A stretch of DNA of 64,000 nucleotides from Epiperipatus broadwayi (Eukaryota > Onychophora > Udeonychophora > Euonychophora > Peripatidae): positions 898,208-962,207 of the forward strand of contig JAQFVV010000207.1 in assembly GCA_028023455.1 (NCBI GenBank), in the 5' to 3' direction. A model generated the notes under the pieces. It was not told the DNA's origin and made no database searches. It was given only the letters and a program-made list of their open reading frames with translations. The translations under genes were made by a program, and so were the position numbers. This document shows, piece by piece, positions 12,841 through 24,080 of this stretch. The stretch's first letter is position 1; each line of letters opens with the position of its first letter.

Positions 12841-13508
12841 TTTTTAAATTCACTTGAGAAATAATATGAGTTCAAAGTGCATGCATAATGAAAGAGAATG
12901 ATATTTCTGAGAGTGCAGATTGTTATGATGTGGTAGAGTTAAGATGGGGGGGGTGCTTTAATAACTTGGAAATATTATATCCATAGTGCAATGATTTTTT
13001 TACTTTTTACAAGAGATTAATTGGATGGTTCTATATTATAGAAAAATGTGGTAACAAAGTAATTGACAGCTAACATGACAGGGGAGATTCCTCTGAAGAG
13101 TGAAAATTGTTTGCATGAAAATTGAGAGAGAATGATGTTGTGTGGGGGCCATACAATCTAAAAATTTCACAGAACTTCTTTATACAAGATCTTATAGCTG
13201 ACTACATTAAACATGCTTATGTGAAAGGAAACAAAACACTGGAATAAACTGCATTAAAACAGGAATATATAGAAGTGTAATGCTCAATGTTTACTTATAA
13301 AGAAAAGTTCTAAATATATGAAATAAAAAATTGAGAGAGATATGTCTTCTAAGCTACCTATATTCAGAAACACCTGCATTATAATTGAAGACATTCAAAA
13401 GGTGTCAGCGCAACAGATGAACTTCTTTATTTTTAAATTAATTTACAAGAATAATTTAATATGACTAGAATAGATAAAACTTGATTCTCAAGAAGTTCAA
13501 TTTGTCCA

Positions 13509-13567
13509 TGACCTATAGACTTTGACCTTCAGAGTTCATCATTCTATCACTGCCCTAACCACATGGG
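13509..13567 (-). repeat. tRNA-like SINE head, minus strand
   Basis: Read on the minus strand, tgtggttagggcagtgatag resembles an A box and gaaggtcaaagtct a B box, spaced about as in a tRNA. Flanks do not form an acceptor stem, so a functional tRNA is unlikely. Low-confidence SINE head. Confidence 0.35.
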
Positions 13568-13574
13568 AAAAGGT

Positions 13575-14410
13575 GAGTACATAACACAAATAGGTGGATA
13601 AAATTTATTAAGCAAATTTATTATATACTGCTATTATTAATATATACAGGTATCTTATTCAAGGAAGGTAAAGTGAAATATGTGATATAATGTAGAAATA
13701 ATAAAAATGAAATCCCTGACCTTAGTAACAAATCTAACTTTGTTAACAAATTAAAAAGAATATTACTTGATAAAGTCTGAAATGTCTTAACAATAATTTC
13801 CTAAATTTTACATTTCAGAAAATAAATGGTAGACTATAAGAAACTGATTCCAGGTAAAAATGGTAGAATCCTTTTTTAGCCAATTTTAATCCATGGACTT
13901 ATATAAAGATGAAACAATAGCAGCTAAGTGAAGACCATTTAAGAATCTGCATGAAAATTGGAAATACTGATTTGCTTTACAAATTTTTAAAGCTACATAA
14001 TTTAGAATTACTCTGTATTTTAAAATACTAAGAAAGAAATCTATAGGTTAAATATAAAGATTAATTAGGGCCAATTCATCATATTATAGGTGGATTTAAA
14101 ATCAATTTTATTACATCTTAATAATGTGGGTGATTATTAAAACTTGAGATGTATCTGTGAGATGCTATAATAAATATGTTAGAAATGCAGGCAAGTAATG
14201 AAAATCTATCATTGATGATGAAAATTAAAAAATACCACTTAATTCTAGAGCTCTTTTATTTAGTTATCTTAACTTGCCTACAACAAGAAACTTAACATAT
14301 ATTACAATATAAAATAGTCTATAAACTGAACGAAACATAAACATTTTTTGCTGTAATATTAAAGAAACATAAACAGTTTTTATTTTTAAATGATGTTACA
14401 TATCAAACAG
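13575..14410. other. non-coding, nothing recognised
   Basis: AT-rich sequence with no supported gene or repeat. Confidence 0.5.
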
Positions 14411-14413
14411 AAT

Positions 14414-14670
14414 AAACAGGCAAAACTGTCAATACAGTAGTGCTACTTAGTGCAAGCCAGAGTAATCAATGGATGCCAGAATGCTTGTGCATAAAATCCC
14501 TATCTAGTACTTACTCATCCAATATCCCCAGACTAGTTTCTAGCTTGTGACTTTCTTCAGTGAGGAACCTTGTATATGAGAGTACTGCACTAGTGCATGG
14601 AGAGTTTTGCCTGTTTTAAAAACAGTTACGAGCAAACATAAGAAATGGTGATTGATCATGTGATGTTTAA
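14414..14670 (+). mobile_element. hairpin MITE (family C), copy 2
   Basis: Terminal inverted repeats aaacaggcaaaact (14414) and agttttgcctgttt (14617) match copy 1 at 1.9 kb. The 170-base interior holds gcaagccagagtaatcaatg, an expanded form of the copy 1 centre, and a partial inner inverted repeat (agtagtgctact / agtactgcact). The 3' flank to 14670 is shared with copy 1. Copy 1 looks like an internal-deletion derivative of this longer form. Confidence 0.65.
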
Positions 14671-15960
14671 TTGTAAGAATTCAGTACAACTTTTAGAATT
14701 TATATTTTCCAAACATAATAGCTTTAAGTTAAATTTATTGCTGGATGCTTTTATTGACAAAGATTTTTCAAAAAATAAATAGTTGAATGGATTTATTTCT
14801 CAGTAATTTATAAAATGTCTGAATAATGTAAATACCAGAACTGGAGTCAATTTAAGGGTTTTCTGCTCCAGAGTCACTCTGTACTACTGGATTAAAACAT
14901 GCAATAATTAGTCTATGATTTACTTTTACACATTTCATTGTAGTAATATGCTAAATAAAGAAGGAATAAATAATCAAATGTCTTATAATAAAAAGATTGC
15001 ATACAAATATTAAACCCATCATTATTGTTTATATCTCTATTCTATTTATTATGCTATCATAAAAAAATCTTTTAAACTGTTACTTCTTTGTTATTAGAAA
15101 AAATGCTTCTGGTACCATATCTCTGACCACCACCCAAATATCAATTACTTTGTTGCCTCAAATTGTTTGGATTTAAAACGCATTACAATCTTGTGAGTCC
15201 TAGTTTAAGTTAGTTGAAATGGATGGTTAGCAGTGCATGGATTCAATACAAAATTGGCCCTCCATCTGATATCATTAGATTAGATGCTGGATACAAAACA
15301 TATACTTTTTTGTCAGAAAAAGTATATAGAGAAAAAGATTAAAATATATAATAAGCTATTTAATTTGATATATCAAATTAAGATGTTAAAAATTAAGAAC
15401 CAGAAAGTTACTTTCAAAGAAAAAGAATATAATAAAACCTATTCACCCCATTTATTCCAAGGAATTATGTCAATAAAAAAGGAATCAAAAGGATTTATTG
15501 CTCTGAAGGTCATAAAAAGTTTCAGCACCAAAAGTACCAGAAATTGATCTAACATTCTACTCATACAGGAAACCACATAGGGTTTTCTGTCAACAATTGA
15601 TAAAAATGAAAAGGGTCCATTTGTTTGATAGTGCAACTTTCAAATTTTAGAAAATAAATTTAATGTGACAATTGCATAAGTCTTTATTAATCAAATATCT
15701 TATTAGTCATTTACTTTCCTCTCTGTGTAATAACTGTTTGTTTATGCTCTGATTAACATAGCTCACAAATATTTCACTCAGTGCTTGGTTTATATTAAAA
15801 TAGAAAATCTTCAAACTTTAATGGACAGGCCTAACTTTTCCACTCACTAACTCATCAGCCATTCACATCATTAAAAATCTGATGATGACATGTTCAAAGC
15901 TTTGTTTGCCAGTTTTTTTGTTGTCACACAGACTTTCAATGATATGGATGGCTAAAGAGT
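14671..15960. other. non-coding, nothing recognised
   Basis: Two overlapping small open frames (15284-15547 + and 15439-15636 -) have no recognisable domain and AT-biased, lysine-rich content, so they are not called as genes. Confidence 0.5.
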
Positions 15961-15964
15961 TGTA

Positions 15965-16046
15965 TACATACATGTGTCTATCTCTTGTACAAATATATAT
16001 ATATATACATACATGTGTCTATCTCTTGTACAAATATATATATATA
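15965..16046. repeat. 41-bp tandem duplication with (TA)n
   Basis: Two adjacent copies of a 41-base unit, tacatacatgtgtctatctc then ttgtacaaat and (AT)n, are essentially identical. Consistent with replication slippage at a (TA)n tract. Confidence 0.8.
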
Positions 16047-16589
16047 TTCATTTAATGATTTCAAATAGAGCCAAAATTATAAAGATATTTATAAACTTTT
16101 GAAAAGATTTGGTAAAAGAAATTTTAATGAACATCTAACCTACAATAGATGAAAGAAAACTAATCTGTTCACCGCTGAAAAGAAATTCTAGATTTCAAAT
16201 TATTTATATTTGTAAGGTTTCACACATACATATCCAGGGAGTTTACCTTGATTAATGAAACAACTGCTGATAGATTCGAGCGCTACAGGTGGAAATTAAT
16301 TTTTTTATGACTTATTTAAACTTATATGAAGAACTATATTTACTTTGTAAACATAATTATTAAATTAGTTATTTTTATTAAACACACACACAAATATATG
16401 ATTTAAATCTGTATCAGAATGTTATATTTGCATGTGCTGCAAAAGACCGCAAAATGGTGGTTTTGCCAGTTCTTCCAAAACTTTAACAAAAAGAAATAGC
16501 AAAAAAAAAAAAAAAGACGATCTTATTGGCAAGCCAATTACAAGGGGAGAGTTTTATTGATATTATTAAAAAATAAATAAATAAAATGG

Positions 16590-16755
16590 AGCAGAAATCT
16601 TTAACTGGATTACAAAAGATTTAAAAGACCTAGAAAAAGACCATATTAGAGATCGATGGATGAAGTAAAAGTTTCTTGATATTATTAGGAGATATTGTAA
16701 AAGCACAGCTTGAACTTAGAAAGACTTCAATGGATGGTTAGAAATGATAGCAATA
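16590..16755 (+). mobile_element. RTE LINE 3'-end fragment
   Basis: The stretch ggattacaaaagatttaaaa then gacctagaaaaagaccat matches the 3' coding end of the RTE copies at 34.57 kb and 57.0 kb, with the following gatggatgaagtaaaag where the sister copies have gatggatgaaataagaa. Only the last roughly 170 bases remain. Confidence 0.55.
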
Positions 16756-17417
16756 CTTTAAATAAGGGTGTGGAGACATTAATTTCCTGATTGGGATTTT
16801 TTTATAGCTTGGCTGTATATTTTTTTCAAACTTTTTAGAAATTCTCAGCAGTCTATATAAAATTTTCAGTTCACTATAGATTCAAATCCCAGTCTGATGA
16901 AAAGTCTAATGGAATCATTAATCCCTTTATCTTAAGACTCATAGGATAATTTTAAGGGAAATGACAAGCATATGATGTAAAACTATGTTAATTAGATATG
17001 AAGGAAACACTGATTTACTTCATTTTATTGCTGTGTCATGTGATCATAATGATAGCTTTTTTGGCAAAATATATATTGACAATCAAATGAAATGGATTAA
17101 AATAGCTGACATTTTTATGTGATTACAGACATATCATTTGTGACATACTGAAGATGTGTTTATGATTATGTGAAAATATTAGCTACTTTTTACTTTTATT
17201 TTTTTAGTAAAATATTTTATATAATTACCAACATAAAATTATCATCAAACTCAAAAGGCATCTCAAATAAATGAGCAGTCCAACTTTTTCTCAGCATTCA
17301 TTAAGACTTTTAAAATAATATTAAATGATATGCATGGACCTAAATAATTATAAACATTATATTTATACATAGTAATTATAGATTGCTCTAAAGAAACTAA
17401 GCAAAGTGTACTTAAAC
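16756..17417. other. non-coding, nothing recognised
   Basis: No supported feature. Confidence 0.5.
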
Positions 17418-17496
17418 CACAAGCCTTCTGGCATCCATTGATTGCTCTTGTTAGCACAAGATGGCACTACTATATGGAGAGTGTTGCTTTGTTTCA
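17418..17496 (-). repeat. MITE family C fragment, copy 3 (inverted)
   Basis: cttctggcatccattgatt is the reverse complement of the interior of copy 2 (aatcaatggatgccagaatg), and the segment ends near gtgttgctttgttt, a decayed version of the family terminus. One side of the element is missing. Confidence 0.5.
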
Positions 17497-17629
17497 AATT
17501 GTACTTCTCATTAGATAATAAGTCTTATACAATATAACATTTTGAGATCACTCTTTTTCATTATTCATGAGTTTCAGATCTCATCACATAAGTTACAGCC
17601 TTCAAGAATAATATAATGAATAACATTTC

Positions 17630-17835
17630 AGTAATGTAATTATCATTACACCACTCTCATGCAAAGTAATGACTGGTCTTTTAACATCTTGTGGAGGGGT
17701 GTAATCTTAAACATAGGACTAAACATGTAGGATTCCCAAAATGCACATTTTGTGCTAAAATGGTACTCATCAGTTGGCCCAGATCACAATCTCTTGCATA
17801 TATCTTTATCATTCCACACTATATATAGGTAACTA
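17630..17835 (+). repeat. MITE family B, left-arm fragment
   Basis: ggtactcatcagttggccca with the following acaatctcttgcatatatc parallels the left arm of the 443-bp MITE at 51.8-52.3 kb (gtaatcatcagttggtccag, accatctctacacatatat). The preceding cattacaccactctcatgca also recurs at 17.98 kb. It is a decayed, incomplete copy. Confidence 0.5.
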
Positions 17836-17940
17836 ATTACTACAGTTTAATTGATGTGTCAAACTTATTGCCCTCACGTCTTTGACACAAACCACATTAT
17901 AGAAGTATATTAAAGTTTTTTTATTAGTCATTCATTACAC

Positions 17941-18208
17941 AGGAGATTATCCACTTAATGAATATTTCTGTAATGTATTTTTCACTACACCACTCTCACA
18001 CAAGGTAGATACTGATGAGTGCTGGTTCAGCATAAAATATGCATCCTGTGTATCATATATTTTTTTCATATGTCTTTGGGCCTATGTTTATGATTACAGC
18101 CCCACAAGGTGTGAAAGTGATAAAAATGACTTTCCACCTTGCACAACAGTGATGCAGTGAAAATTATACTACAGAAATATTATTCATTATTGGATAATCT
18201 CTAGTCGA
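17941..18208. mobile_element. hairpin MITE related to family B
   Basis: Terminal inverted repeats of about 50 bp: ggagattatccacttaatga at the left pairs with tcattattggataatctct at the right, and tttttcactacacc pairs with gatgcagtgaaaa. The interior carries gagtgctggttcagcataaa, shared with the 12.4-kb and 51.8-kb relatives. No coding capacity. The flanking duplication is not clear. Confidence 0.6.
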
Positions 18209-18209
18209 A

Positions 18210-18270
18210 CTATAAATTATAGTCTTAGTGATCTCTAGTCTAATGAATTATAAATTATAGTCTTAGGTCT
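18210..18270. repeat. imperfect local tandem duplication
   Basis: gatctctagtc and ataaattatagtctta occur twice about 32 bases apart. A local slippage-type repeat beside the hairpin MITE. Confidence 0.5.
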
Positions 18271-19300
18271 GATTTCAGCATAAAATAAAAATATTTATAT
18301 TTTTGTTTTATTAATGTCATTTGTTTTTAAAGTGTGAATAAATTCACAATAAGGTGTATATGTAAAATATCTTTAAATTGTTTGTTAAGAAATAAAATGT
18401 GATTCATGTATTTTTTTTTTTTTTGGTAAAAGACTTCAGAATTTTCTTAGTATTAATTTAAATAATAATTCAAATTTTTGTTTTAAAAAATGCAGGCTAA
18501 GACTTGATTCATCATTCATTTTGTTTTAGAAAATTTGGAACCCAATTGTCACTAATTTTAGTTTAGAATTAAAAAAATATAGTTTGTTATTTGTGATGTT
18601 ATAGAAAAAAGAAGAATGCAATGTGTGGTTCAGATTGACATTAACAATTGTAAGTTATTTTTTTACATGAAAATTTATTAATTAATAATGAGTATATTTG
18701 GGTTGATAAACGTATAAAGCAATAATATTATTAAATAGCTCAGGAAAGTGTTTGGCTGAAAGTTTGTGATGATGATGTTTTAATGTTCTTTCCAGAAATT
18801 GTTAAATGAATTTAGAAAAAATCAAACTTTTAAAAACAGTTCGTATACAATACAATGTTTTGAATTGAATTCTCTCTTCTTCATGTAATGTTGGCATGGG
18901 CAATGGCAGTACAATGAATTTAAGGCAATGTTTTTGTTGTATTTTGTAAAAATATATTTACATTAGTATAAGTTGGTGCACTTTAGAAAAAGCAGAAAAT
19001 ATTGTAGAAATATATTTAGATCATGAACTGATAAGTGGTAAATTTAATTAAATAATTTATGTTAATTGCGATAGATAAATTTCAAGAAATATTTGCCGAG
19101 TACAAATATTTCTTGATAAGAGACTAAATTGTCCTATATAGAAAGAAATTCCTAAGGCAGCAATTAATTAGTTACAGATTCAAAAAACATTACTGTATAT
19201 GGAAGAAAGTAATTAAATGTGAGAATAATTAAAACTATAAATAGAATATGCAACAAAGGGTGTGATTCATTTCCAGTTCATTTTGCAGAGAGATGTAAGT
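18271..19300. other. non-coding, nothing recognised
   Basis: AT-rich with homopolymers, for example poly-T near 18411. A small inverted pair (aagaaatatttg/caaatatttctt) lies near 19083-19115. Confidence 0.5.
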
Positions 19301-19304
19301 AGAA

Positions 19305-19740
19305 GTCACTTCAGTTAATGTGTAGCACTTTCAGTGAAAATTTGTTTATGGGAAGCAGATGAATAGACCCAAAGCATTTGGGAAAGTGGGACCAGAGGAA
19401 ACTGTTTGGATAGAAGCTAGATGTGAAGAATTGATTTACCAATGGATTTCCATTGAAGTTACCAAGAGGACTGTTGCTGAGAGAAGGAAGCAATTGCAAC
19501 TAAAAGAAGCTCATAATGACAGTTACAGTGCTCTACAATGGAGCCATATGTGTTTGCATGCAGCTGAACTGGGGCCAAAGTGTTTGGGAAATGTAGGCCA
19601 ATGGGAACAATCTTGAAAGCAGCCAGTCTTAAAGTGCATCAGAAGAACAATAGAGATTTATAGAGATATTTGTATTGCAAGTGTAGCAGACTGTTTGCTA
19701 TTCTTATTATGTACTATTTTGTTTGTTAGTATTTGGAATG
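19305..19740 (+). other. unidentified GC-richer block with an 85-codon open frame
   Basis: This block is visibly less AT-rich than its surroundings and holds an uninterrupted frame from 19359 to 19616 (starts MNRPKAFGKVGPEETVWIEA, ends VGQWEQS). The peptide is Glu/Lys-rich in the middle (VTKRTVAERRKQLQLKEAH) with no domain I recognise. The opposite strand is also open at 19311-19499. It may be a transposon remnant, a transcribed non-coding exon or chance; a gene is not claimed. Confidence 0.3.
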
Positions 19741-19954
19741 GTTGCATTTTGAATACACATCAGTTCTAACCAACAAGATTAGAACATTGCCTTAAATTTA
19801 ATATTTATAAATCTAAAGGTCCAGGTTTGATGTGAATTTTAGTACAGTTATTGCTTAGACCAGCAACACTTGAAGAGGAAAAAAGAAGAATACAAGTCAA
19901 ATGTGTTATATATTAAGCTATATGCTATTATTAACAGTTAAAAGTATTTGAAAA

Positions 19955-20026
19955 ATTTAAATAAAGTTTGAATTTTTGCTAAAGACTTTTAGTATTTAGG
20001 ACTAGGTGATGGAAATAGTCTACATT
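19955..20026 (-). repeat. MITE family A, solitary arm
   Basis: taaataaagtttgaattttt, then gctaaagacttttagta and ggtgatggaaatagtctaca, matches the right arm of the family A element at 55.44-55.66 kb and the terminus of the 41.9-kb element. No matching left arm is visible, so this is a half element. Confidence 0.55.
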
Positions 20027-20041
20027 TTAATTACTGCTTTT

Positions 20042-20660
20042 GAACAATCCATTATAAACTCTTCTAGTAACATGACCAGTCCAATTCCATTCCAGTATTT
20101 TAATTCTTTCAATGGTGTCATAATATCTATTTGTTCCTTCTCATATGTATTTCATATATGATCTTTTCTTTCTACTCTTAAAATAATCTTTCCACATGGT
20201 CTTGATTTATGTGAAATCTTTGCATTGCTTTTTTATTAAGTGTCCAAGTCTCAAGTCCATTAAAATGAACTCGTAAAGTCCATTTATTAAAAACTTCTCT
20301 TTTAAATACTTGGATATATTTTCTTTAAATATTCAGTTACTTCTGTCAAAAGCATTCAAGTTTAATTCTATATTTAATTTTATCTACTATGTTTCCATGT
20401 GTTTTAATAATCTGATAAGGTATTTATTATTGATGAGTTCTTCTAATTCATGATTTTTAATCTTTAATCCCTTTTAGCATTTATCTTTAGCCCTACTTTT
20501 TATTTTCATCTGATAACTTTTGCAGCATTTTCTGATGTTTTGAAGAACTATTTGCAAAAACAATCTGCAAAATGAAGATGATTTAAATTATCTCCAGTTA
20601 TTTTTACTGCTTTAGCTTACCATTTTAATTAACAAAATATCTTTTGGATGTAGTGGACAT
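20042..20660 (-). mobile_element. RTE LINE fragment (RT C-terminal half), minus strand
   Basis: Minus-strand translation across broken frames follows the better copy at 57 kb: the region of the FADD-type catalytic box (20560-20600, largely lost), then the segment corresponding to GLKINVKKTKVM (20460-20500), the linker, and the SETWTLNRRAIQRLQTTQ-like part near 20240-20260 (complement of tgcttttttattaagtgtcc). Both ends are truncated and stops are frequent. It is directly adjacent to the family A MITE arm. Confidence 0.7.
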
Positions 20661-21248
20661 AAAGAATCACACTGATACATACTATTCTCAATATTAATTT
20701 TCATAAAATCTAAATGTTTATATTGCATCTAGATAAAGATTCTTCAGAATTTGATACCTTTATTGTTTATATGCTGATTAACCAAGACCTTAATTACCAT
20801 CAAAATAGTTAGAGAAAGAAAAGCCTTTTTTGATCTTGAAATCCATAGATAAATGTAACTTACATTTATTGTTTCAAAAATAACTTTTATTATTGATATA
20901 AAAAAAAATACATTTACTCTTTTGAGTCACTCTTCATATATATGTTTACATTGCATGTAAAAGAAGACAATAAGGTTACATACATATAGAAAACAGGAAG
21001 GAGGCAATAGTTGGCCAGTATTTTTTTTAAAATCCAAAATAACTTTATTAGAGAAGAGTCTGTGTGTGAATTATGTAGTACATTTGAAACATTGGTTTAT
21101 TGGAGTTTTCTTGTTCAAGGAGATCAACTGCTTTAATAACATGATCTCTATTTCCTATGAGCTTTGAAGACAATGGTTCAGTCCATTCCATGAGTGATTA
21201 TAGGGATGATTGGATGCTGTGGATTTTGAACAGACTCCAAGTGTTCTC

Positions 21249-21668
21249 TTAAAAGAATTTTGTTGAAAGAATTTCATCTTTTTTTAAAATCTTCTTTAGA
21301 GTACTGATGAATATTGCCTTTGCATTTGGTAGTGGAATATTGAAGGTGATTTTGCATCTAGTTATCCATAGTGAATATGTAATAAAGGTTGACATTCTTA
21401 TGTGAAAGAAGTTTTGGTCCTTCATGCAATCCTTTATAAATAAAATCCTATAATAGTCCATTGAGGTATTTTGGGCTATCATTGGCCTTACTGATGTCAA
21501 GCCTGTACAGGATAGAATTGTATGCTTGAATGTTTCTTCCTGTCTGTTACAGACAGAACATGAAGGATCTATGTTTTTTAAAAATCTTCTGTAATGAAGG
21601 AAATAGTTTGTTGGAATTGAGTTCAAGTTAGCTTTAATTAAAAAATCTAAGAACTTTGTCTCCATCAA
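21249..21668 (-). pseudogene. C-terminal Cys/His finger region of the same LINE
   Basis: The 139-codon frame overlaps the preceding one by four bases. It has Cys37, Cys40, His49 and Cys54 (in SCSVCNRQEETFKHTILSC), the CCHC-type finger found near the C-terminus of many LINE ORF2 proteins and thought to aid RNA or DNA binding during target-primed reverse transcription. The tail SLWITRCKITFNI resembles the peptide IWKIRCKVLFDSE in the 40.9-kb fragment, which links the two as one family. Confidence 0.7.
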
Positions 21669-22336
21669 TAAGAACTTGAATAGTGCAGTGATTTTGTGAT
21701 TTTTTTACTCCAAGCCTTGGTCTTAATTGTGAAGGTTGGAGGTTTATTAATGAGTGGGCAGTCCATATAGAGATTTTGGTATGAAAGCACTTGGAGGAGT
21801 TGCCATTGAATTTGTAAAGATGGGGAGAGGATTTGTTCTATCCAAGAGAACTTCTCAGGAGAAGCCATATCAGTGGGAGTTATTGGTTCTCTTGCAAGAA
21901 TACTATCATATTTTTGTATCAGGTTGACTACCACTATGTGTGATTTTTGATAGAATATTGCCTGAATGGAATGAAGGGACATTCCATTCAGTTTCCTATG
22001 AAACTGCATTTTTTCTGTACTGATGGAAGAAGTGCGACTCTTCCAAACAGTCATGTACATAGCCTGTAAACTTTGGATAGGAATGTCTTGGTGATGGTAA
22101 TGAACAGAAAATAGTAGGTGATCTTGGCCATTACTTTCATATCTAACAAAGCCACCTTGCTCGTAGAGATAAACAGACCTTCGAAAGCCCTGTGTAAGGT
22201 GATTGGCTTGTTCAATAATGGTATTCTGAATATTTTTGGTCATGGTGAGTTTAGACATATAATATATAGGGAGCCCCAAAAAACTTTGGGGCTTGGAAAA
22301 AAATTTGGAACTCTCTTCCTGTTTAATATTAGCCAT
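21665..22336 (-). pseudogene. RT thumb/connection region of the same LINE
   Basis: A 223-codon frame follows the RT domain after a frame break at about 22340-22390. It contains SKPQSFLGLPIYYMSKLTMT, which corresponds to the post-catalytic FLGxxxxxxL segment found after the YxDD box in many LINEs, and then a long region without a motif I know. Its uninterrupted length suggests the insertion is not very old. Confidence 0.6.
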
Positions 22337-22387
22337 GTAGAGGATTTGCTGTGGTTAATTTGTAGTTGAGATAAGCTGGAAAATTCA

Positions 22388-23059
22388 TCATAAAAGATAA
22401 AGTGGTTTGAGATACTTATGTGATGGGAGAAATATTATGACATCATTCATGTATGCAATGAAAGTCATGGATTTCTTGATTCTTGGTATATAAATTCCTG
22501 GGAGGGAATCTTCTATAGACTTTAAAAGAGGGTCTATGTAGCATGAAAACAGCAATGCACTAAGCAGAGACCCTTGAGGTATGAAGTGCTTAGGCATGAA
22601 TCCATCTGTTAAGATTCCATTAAGTGTGAGGTGAATGAATCTGTTATATAATAGGTTATCTAGTATTTGTATGATCTCTGAAGAAATGTTGCATTTTCCT
22701 AGAAGGTCAAGCAGGATGTTGGGATTTACCATGTCAAAAGTCTCAGCTATGTCAATCTGGACTGCAATCAGTTTTGATAGCCTATGAGATCTGACATAGT
22801 CGAGGAGTAATTTAACTTCTGTTATGGTAGTAAGGGTTGATGAACCCTTTTTAGCATACTGATTTTTTGAAATGTTTTGAATGATTTTGGACTTCTCTTT
22901 AATGACTCCTTCTATGATTTTGAATAATATAGGAGTCATTAAAATCAGTCTAATGCTATTGATGGAAGTGGGTTCCTTACTTTTCTTAAGAAATGGCACC
23001 ATTGCAATAGGGTAGAGGTTAGGAATTACCCTTTTTTGTGTTGAAAGGTGTTTTATCAT
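22388..23059 (-). pseudogene. reverse transcriptase domain of the 21-24 kb LINE
   Basis: The 223-codon open frame carries RT boxes in order: FLKKSKEPTSINSIRLI (consensus xPKKGKxPxxxNYRPI), QYAKKGSSTLTTI, AVQIDIAETFDMVNP (palm A box), a GILTDGFMPKHFIPQGSLLS segment (box B, normally GxPQGSPLSP) and FIAYMNDVIIF, where the catalytic box should read YxDD. The first catalytic Asp of that box is Asn as read, so the domain is probably dead even where the frame is open. The frame ends at 22388 and the downstream part continues in another frame. Endonuclease remnants lie upstream (to the right). Confidence 0.8.
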
Positions 23060-23449
23060 TTCCCATTATGATTGGAATCACAATGTTGCTAAGATGGAGA
23101 AGCGTAAACTTAGGTATGGCATGCATACCAGGATGTATGTGGTCAGGGAGAGCTGCTAAGCGATTCTTTATGTAAATCTCCATGATGCCATGTTCACCTA
23201 TAGGAAAAATGTCATTCAAAGAAAAGTCAATTCTGGGTTCACAATTTTATAATCTTTCTTTAAAGGAAGATTGAATTTTCTGTAGAATATGAATTCCAGT
23301 ATAATTGGAACCATTGATGGTGATTGTTGAGGGCATGGATTGTTTAGGTTTGTACCCCAATGCCCAGTGAAGATATGCTCCAGTCCAACAATGCTGATAG
23401 GTAGGTATATTTTGGATCTTTTAATTGCTATGTATTCCTCAATGGCCAA

Positions 23450-23920
23450 TCATTTGATCTTATATCGATGCTTAAAGTTAAGCAACCTTTCCAGTGGCTC
23501 ATTGTTGATATTGAATGCATTAATTTTGGGAGATTTATTCCAGTTCATTAAAAACATTGTAGGCTCTTTAGATCTTCTGGTGTGTTGTACTATGAGTGAC
23601 TGTAAAATTCCCACAAGAGAGAACCAAGATTCCTCTGGAGGTCTAGTGAGGATGTCATTTTTTTGAAAAAGAATGTAGGCCTCAGAGAATACCACCTCAG
23701 TTGTGGAGGCATGAGTGATGCCTCTTATGGTATTGTTGGAGCTTATTGTATGGGGTATTTGAAGCTGCAGGTCTGTAACTATGGCATGGTGGTCTGTAAG
23801 GGCTGCTGGCTGAAGAAACTTACATTTATTGATTATTTTTATAATTTTTTTCAATATTTGAATATAATTTACTAAGCTAAAATCACTTTTACATTCAACT
23901 TGTTCTTTTGGTTGTTTCAA
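23450..23920 (-). pseudogene. endonuclease C-terminal remnant plus linker of the same LINE
   Basis: A 156-codon frame. Residues about 38-53 (PAALTDHHAIVTDLQL) match the last catalytic motif of apurinic-type LINE endonucleases (S/T-D-H). The rest is the linker to the RT domain. Sequence to the right of 23950 does not continue the endonuclease, so the element is 5'-truncated there. Confidence 0.6.
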
Positions 23921-23968
23921 ATTTAAAGTTCAGAGATATCACTTGTGTCTTGGTAAAGGTTTTATATA

Positions 23969-24080
23969 GACTTGATAGGAGATGAGTAGATATCTAATTT
24001 TAAACATTTTTATTATCATCTGCAGACTTGATAGGAGATGAGTAGATATCTAATTTTAAACATTTTTATTATCATCTGCA
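23969..24080. repeat. exact 56-bp tandem duplication (2 copies)
   Basis: Unit starts gacttgataggagatgagta and ends ttattatcatctgca; copies at 23969-24024 and 24025-24080 appear identical. It begins just outside the LINE 5' edge. The identity implies a recent slippage event or an assembly duplication. Confidence 0.9.

Larger units (their letters stand above)
21022..23950 (-). mobile_element. non-LTR retrotransposon (non-RTE clade), 5'-truncated, minus strand
   Basis: A 2.9-kb LINE running right to left. In order on the minus strand: the end of an apurinic-type endonuclease (PAALTDHHAIVTDLQLQ at about 23800, carrying the S/TDHH motif), a linker, the reverse transcriptase (23060-22390), a thumb/connection region (22336-21665), and a C-terminal C-x2-C-x8-H-x4-C finger (about 21560-21510). 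The 3' end is an A-tract (T-run at 21022-21030 on the plus strand) preceded by an aataaagt-type end that is shared with the fragments at 40.7 kb and 43.6 kb. Frameshifts and stops separate the domains. I do not recognise the clade; it differs clearly from the RTE and Jockey copies here. Confidence 0.8.

Noticed and set aside
18760-18800. RTE tail at gatgatgatg near 18770
   Set aside because: No RTE coding sequence is found next to it, so the short trinucleotide run alone is not evidence.
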